A DNA stretch of 54,865 nucleotides from Acidobacteriaceae bacterium (lineage in GTDB: Bacteria; Acidobacteriota; Terriglobia; Terriglobales; Acidobacteriaceae): positions 1 through 54,865 of the forward strand of contig JASHQE010000140.1 of NCBI GenBank assembly GCA_030037705.1. The letters are read 5' to 3'. Position 1 is the stretch's first letter. Each line of letters opens with the position of its first letter. Shown here piece by piece: positions 6,685-16,307 of the stretch. The translations under genes were made by a program, and so were the position numbers. The notes under the pieces are model-generated. The model was given only the letters and a program-made list of their open reading frames with translations. It was not told the origin of the DNA and searched no databases.

Positions 6685-9399
6685 ATGGACATTCCGAAGC
6701 GCTGGGAGAATGCCGTGGGCCGTCACGTCCTCCCTGTCCACCATAGATTTCAGCCGCGCGTCTGTTCTTCTTTGACTCGTCTCGCCTACTATCTCCTTAC
6801 ATTCGTGTTGGCAGCTTCAGCAAGCGCTCAGATCCCGAGTTCCACAGGCTCGTCGGATACGACAGGGACTTCGACTACCAACGACTGGGATTGCACCGAT
6901 CCGCTTATGGCGAGTTCGGCTCAATGCGCCGAGCAGTCACAGCAGTATTCCAATCTACCGTTGTCTCAGCAAGTAGGCTCCCCAATCCCTCAAGAAACCG
7001 GGACACAAATCCCGAATTCGCGAAACAACTACACAGATATCGAATCGTTCACGCAACAAACGCCCAGCCGGAACCGAATACCCACAACGGTTCCTCCGGA
7101 GCCGCTCACTGAGTTTCAAAAGTTCATCGCATCGACGACCAGCCAGATTCTACCCATCTACGGAGCGAATCTGTTTCGCCGCGTGCCCTCCACCTTTGCC
7201 CCGCTAGAAACCGCTCCCGTGCCTTCCGACTATGTAATCGGGCCGAGCGATGAATTGCGTATTCGGATCTGGGGTCAATTGAACTTTTCGGCCAATGTGC
7301 GAGTGGACCGATCAGGCGATATCTATCTGCCGCAGGTGGGTCCCGTACATGTAGCAGGTTTGCAGTATTCCGCGCTCGAAGAACACGTGCGGAGCGCGAT
7401 TCAGCGTGTCTACCATAACTTTGAACTCAGCGTCGATATCGGCCAAATTCGCGCAATCCAGGTGTATGTTGCCGGAGAGGCGCAGCGGCCCGGCGTGTAT
7501 ACGGTGAGCTCCCTCAGCACGCTGGTCGACGCTCTCTTTGCGAGTGGAGGTCCATCCCTGCAGGGTTCACTCCGTCACATTCAACTGCGGCGCGGCGATA
7601 CGGTCATCACGGATTTCGATCTGTATGATCTTCTGGTTCGCGGCGATAAATCAAAAGACGCCAAACTCCTTCCCGGCGACGTCATCTTCATCCCGCATGT
7701 GGGCGCGCAGGTAGCAATCACCGGGAGCATACGAGTGCCCGCGATCTACGAACTCAGGGGAAACGACTCTCTCGCTGATCTGATTACTACTGCGGGCGGT
7801 GTGTCTGCGGTTGCCGAAGAGGCTCGCGTCTCGATCGAGAGGATCGAGAATCATCACGATCGTGAAGCGATGGAAGTGGCTTATGACTCGAACGGTTTGG
7901 CTACTCCGCTGGCCGATGGGGATCTGATCCGCGTTTATTCCATTGCGCCTGTATATCGGAAGACAGTCATCCTCCGGGGAAACACAGCGAACCCGGGTCG
8001 CTTCGCCTGGCATCCAGGGATGCACTTGAGCGAGTTAATTCCAGACAAGGATTCGCTCATCACCCGGAATTACTGGTGGAAACGGACACAACTTGGACTG
8101 CCGGCTCCAGAATTCGAGCCTGCGCAAAACTTTGATCGGATGATTCAGCCTATCGACGGCCATACCGTCACAATCAATCCGCCCAAAAACACGAATCTGA
8201 ACGCTCCCGGAAGCGAGCCCGCGAACGCGCAAACGCCCGAAGAGACGGACATGCTGAATGAGTCTGATCTTCAGCAAAATCAATTCGCACCCCAGCAGGA
8301 TGTCACGAGTTTTTCACAAAACCAGAACTCGCCGGCACAACAACACCAAGTCGGCAACTCTCCTTTGGCCGCTGCGCAATCTGCTGCTTTGGCACAGGTT
8401 CCTCGCGCCGAGCAACGCACGGACGTGCAAATCCTCGCCCCCGAAATCGATTGGGACTATGCCGTGATCGACCGCCAGGACCCGGAGACTTTGAAGACCA
8501 CCCTGATTCCGTTCGACCTGGGAAAGCTTGTGCTCCAGCACGACTCGTCACAAGATTTCGAGCTGCAAGCGGGAGATGTCGTCTCCATCTTTTCGGCAGC
8601 CGATATTCGCGTTCCCATTGCCGAGCAGACGAAGCTCGTCAGGCTGGGCGGCGAGTTTGTGCATGCTGGCGTATATTCGGCTCTACCCGGCGAAACGCTG
8701 CGCCACTTAGTGGAACGCGCAGGAGGGTTCACGCCGAATGCTTATCTATATGGCTCGCAGTTTACGCGCGAATCTACGCGCGCTATCCAACAAGCCGGAA
8801 TCGATCAATATCTGCAGACCTTGAATTTGCAGATCCAGCGGGGCAATCTGGCGCTACAGGCTTCACCGGTGAGCTCCTCACAGTCGCTTGCAAGCGGTGC
8901 TGCGGCGCAAAGCAGCGAGCGCGATCTTCTTGCCCAATTAAAGCAGATCCGGGCAACCGGACGCATTGTGCTTCCGTTCAAGCCGGACAGCAGCGGTTTG
9001 AACGTGCTCCCTGACATCCTCGTGGAAAATGGAGATTCGTTCATTGTGCCGTCGGTTCCGAACAGCGTGAATGTTATTGGGGCGGTATACAACCAGAATT
9101 CCTTTTTGTATTCTCTGGGGCGACGCGTAGGAACATATGTGACCATGGCCGGCGGCCCGAACGTCGATGCCGACCAGAAGCATGAATTCATCATCAGGGC
9201 AGATGGAGAAATTGTAAGCCGCTCCAGCAAGAACGGCCCCTGGGGCAATGAGTTCAATGATCTGCGTATTTATCCCGGAGACACCATCGTGGTCCCGGAG
9301 AAAAGTTTCAGACCGTCCGCGCTGCGCTCCGTGATTGACTGGTCGCAGATGTTCTCGCAGTTTGCGTTGGGTGCTGCGGCTTTAAGCGTCATTCAGTAA
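6685..9399 (+). CDS. Polysaccharide export protein with multiple SLBB domains
   Basis: A 904-residue exported protein, more than twice the length of Wza (about 380). A signal peptide precedes ASAQIPS at about residue 50, after a long N-region. A Ser/Thr/Gln-rich linker follows, then the polysaccharide export domain beginning DYVIGPSDELRIRIWGQ with GDIYLPQVGPV. Several SLBB-type modules follow (IQVYVAGEAQRPGVYTV; VAITGSIRVPAIYEL; LVRLGGEFVHAGVYSA with AGGFTPNAYLYGSQ; VNVIGAVYNQNSFLY). Such proteins form or gate the outer-membrane exit for capsule or exopolysaccharide. No Wzc-type kinase, Wzx or Wzy is nearby, so the rest of the export machine must be elsewhere. ATG 6685 is preferred; a GTG at 6667 is six codons earlier. 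Confidence 0.9.
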   Translation: MDIPKRWENAVGRHVLPVHHRFQPRVCSSLTRLAYYLLTFVLAASASAQIPSSTGSSDTTGTSTTNDWDCTDPLMASSAQCAEQSQQYSNLPLSQQVGSPIPQETGTQIPNSRNNYTDIESFTQQTPSRNRIPTTVPPEPLTEFQKFIASTTSQILPIYGANLFRRVPSTFAPLETAPVPSDYVIGPSDELRIRIWGQLNFSANVRVDRSGDIYLPQVGPVHVAGLQYSALEEHVRSAIQRVYHNFELSVDIGQIRAIQVYVAGEAQRPGVYTVSSLSTLVDALFASGGPSLQGSLRHIQLRRGDTVITDFDLYDLLVRGDKSKDAKLLPGDVIFIPHVGAQVAITGSIRVPAIYELRGNDSLADLITTAGGVSAVAEEARVSIERIENHHDREAMEVAYDSNGLATPLADGDLIRVYSIAPVYRKTVILRGNTANPGRFAWHPGMHLSELIPDKDSLITRNYWWKRTQLGLPAPEFEPAQNFDRMIQPIDGHTVTINPPKNTNLNAPGSEPANAQTPEETDMLNESDLQQNQFAPQQDVTSFSQNQNSPAQQHQVGNSPLAAAQSAALAQVPRAEQRTDVQILAPEIDWDYAVIDRQDPETLKTTLIPFDLGKLVLQHDSSQDFELQAGDVVSIFSAADIRVPIAEQTKLVRLGGEFVHAGVYSALPGETLRHLVERAGGFTPNAYLYGSQFTRESTRAIQQAGIDQYLQTLNLQIQRGNLALQASPVSSSQSLASGAAAQSSERDLLAQLKQIRATGRIVLPFKPDSSGLNVLPDILVENGDSFIVPSVPNSVNVIGAVYNQNSFLYSLGRRVGTYVTMAGGPNVDADQKHEFIIRADGEIVSRSSKNGPWGNEFNDLRIYPGDTIVVPEKSFRPSALRSVIDWSQMFSQFALGAAALSVIQ

Positions 9400-9556
9400 C
9401 GAAAATGCGGACGGCTCAAGGCGCTCAGCAAACTTCCAACCAGACAGACCGCTCCTGAGGTTCTGTTTTTTGGCACACGGCATCGCTCCGATTGTTCTTG
9501 ATGGATCACGGTCTTGAAGCCCTCGCGCTTTGAAAGGGCTAGTTGTATGCGCAGTG

Positions 9557-10348
9557 TTAGCTGGGAAGTTTAAGGTGAGCAGCGAAGGATGGAATCTGCG
9601 CATAGGCAATATGCAGGTTCGCAGAAAAGGATCCCACCTTCATTCCGTGCGGCTTAAAGAGCAAAGCCAGCGACAGGGTTGAATAAAGTGAGATATGACC
9701 GTTGCGGGGACTTGCGTACCACCAGTTCAGACCGATGGATTCGAAATCTGCAGGCTGCACCAGAGTTGAAAACAGGATCGCGCCCGGTTCTTTGAGAAGA
9801 GAGACCATCGTTGCGACGGTGCTCTGCGGAGATGGCACGTGCTCCATCACTTCAAAACACGTGACAAGGTCGAATTTCTCGGACGGTAGCAGGTCGAAGC
9901 TGGAAAAAGGATCGTAGGTGGTCGCCGAGAAGCCCTGCTCGCGAAGACGTGCGGCAAATACTCCGGCGCCTCCGCCATAATCGAGAATCCGAATGGAGCT
10001 TTGGGCATCGGGGAAGGATGCGGCGACGAGCTTTGCATTCCCAGAGGGCCGCAGATCCGCGAAGTCCGGATCTACGATCAGATAGTCGTCGTTATATATG
10101 AGATGGTGAAACGCATTCTGGTCCCACGAGTCGAAAGCCGTCGTGAAAGCGAAGCCGCATTGCTGACACCGCCGATAGTAGACCGGATAACCAGAAAGAG
10201 CCAGGCGGCGACCTTGCGCTTCAATGCAGCTCTTATGAAAATCAACGACTCCGAAGAGCGGGCTATCTCCGCGGCAGACCTTACACTCGGCAGGGCGAGG
10301 ATCGGCGATGCGTACGCGCTGTGCAGTTGTTGTCGGAGCCTGATTCAA
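9557..10348 (-). CDS. Class I SAM-dependent methyltransferase with N-terminal zinc-binding motif
   Basis: A 263-residue protein. An N-terminal CxxC (CKVC) and a later CxxC (RRCQQCGF) could bind zinc, as in the sugar-methyltransferase-associated zinc domain. A Rossmann methyltransferase follows, with motif I ILDYGGGAGVFAARL, then TYDPF and FDLVTCFEVMEHV typical of the methyltransf_23 group. It may methylate a sugar of the surface glycan, a guess from its position between an export protein and a glycosyltransferase. The start is a TTG at 10348 with no clear ribosome binding site, so it is uncertain. It is the only gene of this stretch on the minus strand. Confidence 0.85.
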   Translation of the reverse strand: MNQAPTTTAQRVRIADPRPAECKVCRGDSPLFGVVDFHKSCIEAQGRRLALSGYPVYYRRCQQCGFAFTTAFDSWDQNAFHHLIYNDDYLIVDPDFADLRPSGNAKLVAASFPDAQSSIRILDYGGGAGVFAARLREQGFSATTYDPFSSFDLLPSEKFDLVTCFEVMEHVPSPQSTVATMVSLLKEPGAILFSTLVQPADFESIGLNWWYASPRNGHISLYSTLSLALLFKPHGMKVGSFSANLHIAYAQIPSFAAHLKLPS

Positions 10349-10555
10349 GTGCCGTCTCGTTTCGGCGAATGCGCTGCTCTATCGAATGCTACCTAAGAAT
10401 TGCGCGCATAAGCCGCGGCGCGCTTCAAGAATCACCGGCGGAGGAACCTCGAAGCTTACTAGAGCCCGTGTGTGTCGCGGATGGACGCGAGAAAATCCGC
10501 ATAATAGACTGAGAACTCGATAGAAACTTCCCTTCGGAAAGGTAGAGGCGCATCG

Positions 10556-12814
10556 ATGAGCCGGAGGCCATTTCCCCCGACCCGGCAGTCTCAGAAATCG
10601 ACAGCGACCCCGCTTCAAAATCTGCTGGCCAGTGCAATACGCGAGCATCAGGCCGGACGCCTCGAAGAAGCGAAGCAGCTATACCTTCAGGTGCTGGCGA
10701 TCGATGCAAAGCACGCCAAAAGCCTCTACGGACTAGGTCTCATCGCGCATCAAACCGGCAATCATGATGCAGCGGTTCGGATGCTGCAGCGCGCCATCGC
10801 GATCCAGCCCGAAGAGCCTGCATACCATGCCAGTCTGGGCGCAGTCTTACAGGCGCAGCACAAACTGGAAGAGGCGCTTGCTGCCTATCGGCAGGTTTTG
10901 GCCCTGAAACCGGATGACGAGGAGACACTTTTCCTGCTGGGGAATCTTCTTCTCCAACAAGGGATGCTTGCAAAAGATTACGGAAAATTGGAAGAGGCAA
11001 AGGCTCATTATGAGCGGGCGCTGGCTCTCAAGCCGGACGTTGCAGATACTCACAATAATCTGGGGCTGGTTTTTTTAAATCAGAGCAAGCCGGAGGAGGC
11101 TCGAAGCTGTTATGAACGCGCCTTGGCGCTGAAGCCGGATTTTGCCGAGGCGCATAACAATCTGGGCAACCTGCTTCGCCACCAGAAAAGGCTGAACGAA
11201 GCAGCGGCACATTATGAGCGTGCGCTGACGCTCAAACCAGATTTTGCAGATGCGCACAACAACCTGGGGCTCATCCTGCAAAAGGAAGCAAAGATCGATG
11301 AGGCGAAACTCCGGTTCGAGCGGGCGCTGGCGATCAATCCGCAGCTTCCCGAGACGCACAACAATCTGGGCACAATTCTTCGCGACCAGGGAAGTCTCGA
11401 TGAGGCACGAGCGCACTATGAACGCGCGCTCGCATTGAGACCCGACTATGCTCAGGCACACAACAACCTGGGGATCATTTTGCAAGGACTTGGGCGGCTC
11501 GAAGAGGCCGTCGCGGCACACGAGCGTGCAATTGCCCTGGCGCCTGAATTTGCGGAAGCGCACAACAACCTAGGCGTGGTGCTGCGGGATCTGGGAAGGT
11601 TGGACGCGTCGGCGGCCGCTCACGAAAAGGCGCTGGAGTTGCTGCCGGATTTCCCGGAGGCTCTTAATAATCTCGGCGTGGTGCAACGGGATCAGGGCAG
11701 GCCGAAAGAGTCCGAAGCCTGCTATGAACGCGCCCTGGCGATCAGGCCGGACTACGCCGAGGCAGTTTGCAACCTAGGAACCGCTCTCAAGAATCAGGGC
11801 AAGCTGAAGGAAGCTCGCGCGCACTACCAGAAGGCGATGCGCCTCAGGCCCGACCTGATAGAGGCTCAATGGAACCACTGCCTGGTCGATCTGCTGGAAG
11901 GCAACTATGCCGATGGATGGCGCGATTATGAGGTGCGCCATCGCCGGCGGCAGAGCAAGCCGCGTAGCTTCCCTGAGCCACTGTGGCGCGGAGAACCGCT
12001 CAACGGCGCGCGCATTCTGCTGCACACGGAACAAGGCTTGGGAGACAGTCTCCAATTTCTCCGCTATGTCCCGATGGTTCAAGCCGCCGGAGGAACAGTG
12101 CTCTTAGACGTGCCCCTCGCGCTGCGCAGGTTGGCGGCAGAGCTGCGCGATGTTGCGGCGCTCACGTCGACCGGCGAGCCGCTGGCGCCCTTTGCATGGC
12201 ATTGCCCACTCATGAGTTTGCCGTTGGCGTTCAAGACCGAGCTTGATTCCATCCCCGCACAGGTGCCTTATCTTAAGGTTCCCGAAGCTGCAGCAAGCGC
12301 TGCAGCCAAACTTGCATGGCCCGATGATGGTCTGCATGTAGGCCTGGTATGGAGTGGGAATCCGAAGTACTCGGATGATTTGAATCGCTCGATTCCATGG
12401 TCATTGATCATGAATCTACTGCGACTGGAGGGAGTGCGTTTCTTCTCTCTGCAACTGGGCGTCGCGGCCTCCCGGCTGACCACTTCGCCGGATACCATCA
12501 TCGACCTGCAGACCGACATTACGGATATGGCCGATACGGCAGCACTGATCGATCATCTGGATCTCGTCATCACCGTGGATACTTCCGTTGCGCATCTCTC
12601 CGGGGCTTTGGGGAAACCAACCTGGGTACTTCTTCCCTTTGCGCCAGACTGGCGTTGGCTGTTGGATCGCGAAGACAGCTTGTGGTATCCGACAGCACGC
12701 CTGTTTCGACAGCCTCGCGTGGGCGATTGGGGCTCGGTCATTGAGCGCGTAGGTGGGGAACTTTCTGCGTTCGCGGGCAAGCATAGCCGGGGCGGAGATG
12801 GTGCGCCAAGTTGA
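10556..12814 (+). CDS. TPR protein fused to a glycosyltransferase-like C-terminal domain
   Basis: A 752-residue protein. Residues about 20-460 are roughly a dozen tetratricopeptide repeats in tandem, many nearly identical (cores such as AHNNLG and HYERALALKPD). The C-terminal 270 residues, from about 490 (EQGLGDSLQFLRYVP), resemble the GT9/heptosyltransferase-like domain found in large TPR proteins, with GLVWSGNP near the start of its second lobe and DTSVAHLSGALGKP near the donor site. It probably transfers a sugar to a protein or glycan, with the TPRs binding the acceptor. AGAGG lies seven bases upstream of the ATG. No signal peptide is seen, so it should be cytoplasmic. Confidence 0.88.
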   Translation: MSRRPFPPTRQSQKSTATPLQNLLASAIREHQAGRLEEAKQLYLQVLAIDAKHAKSLYGLGLIAHQTGNHDAAVRMLQRAIAIQPEEPAYHASLGAVLQAQHKLEEALAAYRQVLALKPDDEETLFLLGNLLLQQGMLAKDYGKLEEAKAHYERALALKPDVADTHNNLGLVFLNQSKPEEARSCYERALALKPDFAEAHNNLGNLLRHQKRLNEAAAHYERALTLKPDFADAHNNLGLILQKEAKIDEAKLRFERALAINPQLPETHNNLGTILRDQGSLDEARAHYERALALRPDYAQAHNNLGIILQGLGRLEEAVAAHERAIALAPEFAEAHNNLGVVLRDLGRLDASAAAHEKALELLPDFPEALNNLGVVQRDQGRPKESEACYERALAIRPDYAEAVCNLGTALKNQGKLKEARAHYQKAMRLRPDLIEAQWNHCLVDLLEGNYADGWRDYEVRHRRRQSKPRSFPEPLWRGEPLNGARILLHTEQGLGDSLQFLRYVPMVQAAGGTVLLDVPLALRRLAAELRDVAALTSTGEPLAPFAWHCPLMSLPLAFKTELDSIPAQVPYLKVPEAAASAAAKLAWPDDGLHVGLVWSGNPKYSDDLNRSIPWSLIMNLLRLEGVRFFSLQLGVAASRLTTSPDTIIDLQTDITDMADTAALIDHLDLVITVDTSVAHLSGALGKPTWVLLPFAPDWRWLLDREDSLWYPTARLFRQPRVGDWGSVIERVGGELSAFAGKHSRGGDGAPS
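10680..11860 (+). repeat. Tandem 102-bp repeats encoding TPRs
   Basis: Copies of a CACAACAATCTGGG-like sequence occur at about 11050, 11151, 11254, 11355, 11456, 11559 and 11661, spaced by about 102 bases (34 codons). Nucleotide similarity between units suggests recent internal duplication or gene conversion. One unit near 10960 carries extra codons (MLAKDYG) that break the register. Confidence 0.85.
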
Positions 12815-12919
12815 GCAGCGGCGTTGCTCATTGCGCGGCTACGATCCGCTCAACCATTGGCAATCCTGTGGCCAACAAACGAGAGGATCCCGGCGCCGTT
12901 CGATATATTGGGATCAGAC

Positions 12920-14182
12920 ATGCCTCTAGGAACACACTCTGAAGCCATTCTCATCCACTTCTCGGGGCCCGATGCACCAGGACTTACCGCAGGTGTTACC
13001 GCCATTCTCGCCGGCCACAATGTCAGCATCCTCGATATTGGGCAGGCCGTAGTCCATGAGACACTTGCGCTCGGGATGCTCGTCGAGATTCCCGCGGGTA
13101 CTGATTTCGCGCCGCTCAAATCCGCGCTTCTCAGCCGTGCGCATGAGCTAGGCCTTCAGGCTCATTGTAAGAAAATTCCGCAAAGCGCAGTGAAACATTG
13201 GCTGCAGGGTTTGCGCCACGATCATTTTGTGCACTTCATTATCACTGTGCTAGGGCGCTCGATCACTTTTCGGCAGATTGCGCGCATCAGCGCCATTGTT
13301 GCCGCGCACGGGATGAACATCGATCGGATCGAGCGGCTTTCCGGGCAGCTCGCCTCCACCGGCTCTACCGAGAATGCGTGCATTGAGCTGTCTATCAGCG
13401 GCGACTCCTTGCGCGAAGCGGGCATCCGCGCAGAGTTTCTCGCCGTTGCCCAGGAGCTTTCCATTGACATCGCCTTCCAGCGCGAGGGAGTCTTCCGCCG
13501 CAACCGGCGGCTCTTTGCCTTCGACATGGATTCCACTCTTATCCAGGGAGAAGTGATTGACGAACTTGCAAAGATGGCTGGGGTGGGCGATCAGGTGGCT
13601 AAAATCACAGAAGCGGCGATGCGTGGAGAACTTGTGTTCGATGAGAGCTTCACGCGTCGTATAGCTTTGCTCAAAGGCCTTCCAGCCGAGCGTATCTACA
13701 GCTTGCTGGAAGCGGTTCCACTCGCGGAAGGTGCGGAGCGGTTGATCCGCACTCTCAAGCTGCTCGGCTATAAGACAGCCATCCTCACCGGCGGCTTCAA
13801 TTTTTTCGCCCGCTCTCTTCAGGAACGGCTGGGAATTGATTATGTCTATTCGAACGAGCTTGAAATCGCCGATGGCGTGGTGACGGGGCGAGTCATTCCA
13901 CCCATCATCAACGGAGGACGCAAGGCCGCACTGCTTGCGGAGATTGCCGGCCGCGAGGGCATCTCTCTTGAGCAAGTGGTTGCCGTCGGCGACGGGGCGA
14001 ACGATATTCCCATGCTCGAGCTTGCTGGAATGGGCATCGCTTATCGCGCGAAGCCCCTTGTCCGCCAGAACGCCGATCAGTCCATCTCCTTTCTCGGATT
14101 GGACGGCCTGCTCTATCTGATCGGAGTCCGCGATCGCGATCTTCAGCATCATGAAAGGCCGATATCCGGCTTGGCCGGCTGA
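12920..14182 (+). CDS. serB: Phosphoserine phosphatase with N-terminal ACT domains
   Basis: A 420-residue protein. Residues 1-90 and about 100-185 look like two ACT-type regulatory domains (ILIHFSGPDAPGLTAGV; HFIITVLGRSITFRQIARI). The haloacid-dehalogenase phosphatase follows: DMDST at 202-206 with the nucleophile aspartate, ILTGGFNFFA, and GDGANDIPML near the end. It should hydrolyse O-phosphoserine to serine, the last step of serine synthesis. The ATG at 12920 starts directly at the ACT domain; a longer frame from a TTG at 12824 adds a segment without similarity. It sits between a glycosyltransferase and an asparagine synthetase, perhaps by chance. Confidence 0.93.
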   Translation: MPLGTHSEAILIHFSGPDAPGLTAGVTAILAGHNVSILDIGQAVVHETLALGMLVEIPAGTDFAPLKSALLSRAHELGLQAHCKKIPQSAVKHWLQGLRHDHFVHFIITVLGRSITFRQIARISAIVAAHGMNIDRIERLSGQLASTGSTENACIELSISGDSLREAGIRAEFLAVAQELSIDIAFQREGVFRRNRRLFAFDMDSTLIQGEVIDELAKMAGVGDQVAKITEAAMRGELVFDESFTRRIALLKGLPAERIYSLLEAVPLAEGAERLIRTLKLLGYKTAILTGGFNFFARSLQERLGIDYVYSNELEIADGVVTGRVIPPIINGGRKAALLAEIAGREGISLEQVVAVGDGANDIPMLELAGMGIAYRAKPLVRQNADQSISFLGLDGLLYLIGVRDRDLQHHERPISGLAG

Positions 14183-14393
14183 CGCAGCCGATCGGAAGCA
14201 CAACCAAACTAATTCCTGGCATTGCGCAAACCGGAGACAGTGCAAAGCGGCTGTAGAATCATGTGAAGCGCCGAACCGCAGGCGCAGTCTGGCGCTGGGA
14301 GACTTGATGAGCCAAGGGCCCCATGTTACCCTTACGAAAGCTTATCGCGCCTGATGCAGAAATCGGCGCTTCTCCTACCAACGGACACTCCAT

Positions 14394-16307
14394 TTGTGTG
14401 GCATCGTCGGATTTACGGCAAAGGATTGGCGCCCTGATCCAGAACGCATTGGGCAGGCAACGGCCACTTTGCTCCATCGCGGCCCTGATCAACAAGGCGT
14501 CTATAAATCGGCAACTTGCTGTCTAGGTGCAACGCGCCTCAAAATCATTGATCTGGGCGCGGGCGATCAGCCGATTTTTTCTGAGAATCGCGATGCGGTG
14601 ATCGTCTTCAACGGTGAAATCTACAACCATCTGGAGATTCGCAGAGAGCTCGCATCGCGCGGCCATGCTTTTCACTCGCATTGCGATACCGAAACAGTGC
14701 TCCGCGCTTTTCTGGAATGGGATACTGGCTGCTTCGAACGGCTTAGAGGGATGTTTGCCGTTGCCATCTGGTGCAACTCCCGGCGCCGGTTGATTCTTGC
14801 CCGTGACCGGATCGGGATTAAGCCGCTCTACATTGCGGAGCGAGGAGAGGATCTTTTCTTCGCTTCCGAATTGAAAGGGATTCTGGTTCATCCGGAAATT
14901 GAGCGGCGGCTTAGCCTGGAGGGCCTCGATTGCTATCTCTCGATGAACTATGTTCCGTCACCATGGACGCTGGTGGATGGCATTGAGAAACTGCCACCGG
15001 GGCACTGGCTGGAGTGGCGGGACGGCCGGGTCAGCAGGCAATGTTACTGGCAAATTCCGGAGATCTCGCCCATAGCGATGTCGCTTGAGGATGCGAAATC
15101 AGAGCTTCACTCGCTGCTCGAGCAGTCGATCCGCGAACACATGATGTCCGACGTGCCGCTCGGGGTCTGGCTCAGCGGAGGGGTTGACTCGACCACGATC
15201 CTGCACTATGCGGCACAGGCTTCGAGTTCGAAGATGCGGACGTTCTCCATTTCCTTTAAGGGGCACAGCTTCGATGAATCTGCCTACATCAACAAAGTTG
15301 TTGACCAATACGGCACTGAGCACGAACAACTCGATCTGAACCCAGACCAGGACCTGGAAGGCGCGATTCGCGAGCTTTCGTATTACTCTGACGAGCCGAG
15401 CGCAGATTCGGGCGCTTTGCCGGTCTGGTTTCTCTCCAAGCTCTGCAAAAAGCGCTGCACGGTGGCCTTCAGCGGAGAGGGTGCGGACGAAATCTTCGGC
15501 GGATATCTCACGTACCGGGCCAATCGCATCGCGAAGACGTTGCGGCACGCGCCGCCGGCAGTGATCCGTTGGGCGCTCCGGCTTCTCCATGCGTGGCCCG
15601 CCTCCAACGAAAAGATCAGCCTGGAGTACAAGCTGAAACGCTTATTGCAGGGCAGCCTGCTGCCCGCAGAGCAATCTCATATTTATTGGAACGGAACTTT
15701 TTCGGAGCCGGAAAAGACCGGCTTGCTCAACGTGCGATGTCCGCAAGCTTTTTTGGATTGTCTCTCCTCATTGCGTGCTTCACTGCCCGGTGACGGCATC
15801 TCGCCATTCCTCGAGTTCGATCAAAGAACCTATCTTCCTGACGATATTCTTGTGAAATCTGACCGCATGAGCATGGCTCATGCAGTTGAGGTGCGTCCAC
15901 CGTTTCTTGACCATCGCATCCTCGAGTTCGCAGCGAGTATACCGGCTAAATTGAAGATTTGCGGAGACCGGCAAAAATACGTGCTCAAAGAGCTCATGCA
16001 GTCGAGGCTGCCCCTTTCCGTCACCCAACGCAAAAAGGTCGGCTTTGACATCCCTGCCCACGAATGGTTCCGTGGACCTCTCCACGGCTTGCTCCTGGAG
16101 ACGCTCGCATCTGCACAGGCGGAACACGCGGAATTGTTTTCTTTCGAAACGATCTACAATCTTATGAGACAGCACATGGACCGGAGCATCAACATTGGCT
16201 ACCATCTCTGGGGCCTGATGACCCTGTTCCTTTGGATGGCGCGATGGAATATCAGCTCAGCAGTGAGCCAATCACCCAAAAGGCAGATGTCGGCAATCGA
16301 ATTGTAA
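14394..16307 (+). CDS. asnB: Asparagine synthetase (glutamine-hydrolysing)
   Basis: A 637-residue enzyme. The start is a TTG directly before TGT GGC ATC, giving the N-terminus MCGIVGF with Cys2 as amidotransferase nucleophile after Met removal. The glutaminase domain (LLHRGPDQQG, FNGEIYNH, CDTETVLRAF, LARDRIGIKPLYI) spans residues 1-200. The ATP pyrophosphatase motif SGGVDS is at 261-266, followed by FSGEGADEIFGGY and later VRPPFLDHRI. It makes asparagine from aspartate and glutamine. Homologues inside exopolysaccharide clusters may instead amidate a sugar acid or another carboxylate, so the substrate is uncertain. Its last 64 bases overlap the next gene in another frame, implying co-transcription. 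Confidence 0.9.
   Translation: MCGIVGFTAKDWRPDPERIGQATATLLHRGPDQQGVYKSATCCLGATRLKIIDLGAGDQPIFSENRDAVIVFNGEIYNHLEIRRELASRGHAFHSHCDTETVLRAFLEWDTGCFERLRGMFAVAIWCNSRRRLILARDRIGIKPLYIAERGEDLFFASELKGILVHPEIERRLSLEGLDCYLSMNYVPSPWTLVDGIEKLPPGHWLEWRDGRVSRQCYWQIPEISPIAMSLEDAKSELHSLLEQSIREHMMSDVPLGVWLSGGVDSTTILHYAAQASSSKMRTFSISFKGHSFDESAYINKVVDQYGTEHEQLDLNPDQDLEGAIRELSYYSDEPSADSGALPVWFLSKLCKKRCTVAFSGEGADEIFGGYLTYRANRIAKTLRHAPPAVIRWALRLLHAWPASNEKISLEYKLKRLLQGSLLPAEQSHIYWNGTFSEPEKTGLLNVRCPQAFLDCLSSLRASLPGDGISPFLEFDQRTYLPDDILVKSDRMSMAHAVEVRPPFLDHRILEFAASIPAKLKICGDRQKYVLKELMQSRLPLSVTQRKKVGFDIPAHEWFRGPLHGLLLETLASAQAEHAELFSFETIYNLMRQHMDRSINIGYHLWGLMTLFLWMARWNISSAVSQSPKRQMSAIEL

Noticed and set aside
10680..11860. 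Regularly spaced similar sequences suggesting a repeat array
   Set aside because: They lie in one open frame with 34-codon periodicity and encode TPRs. There are no short identical repeats with unique spacers, so it is not CRISPR.
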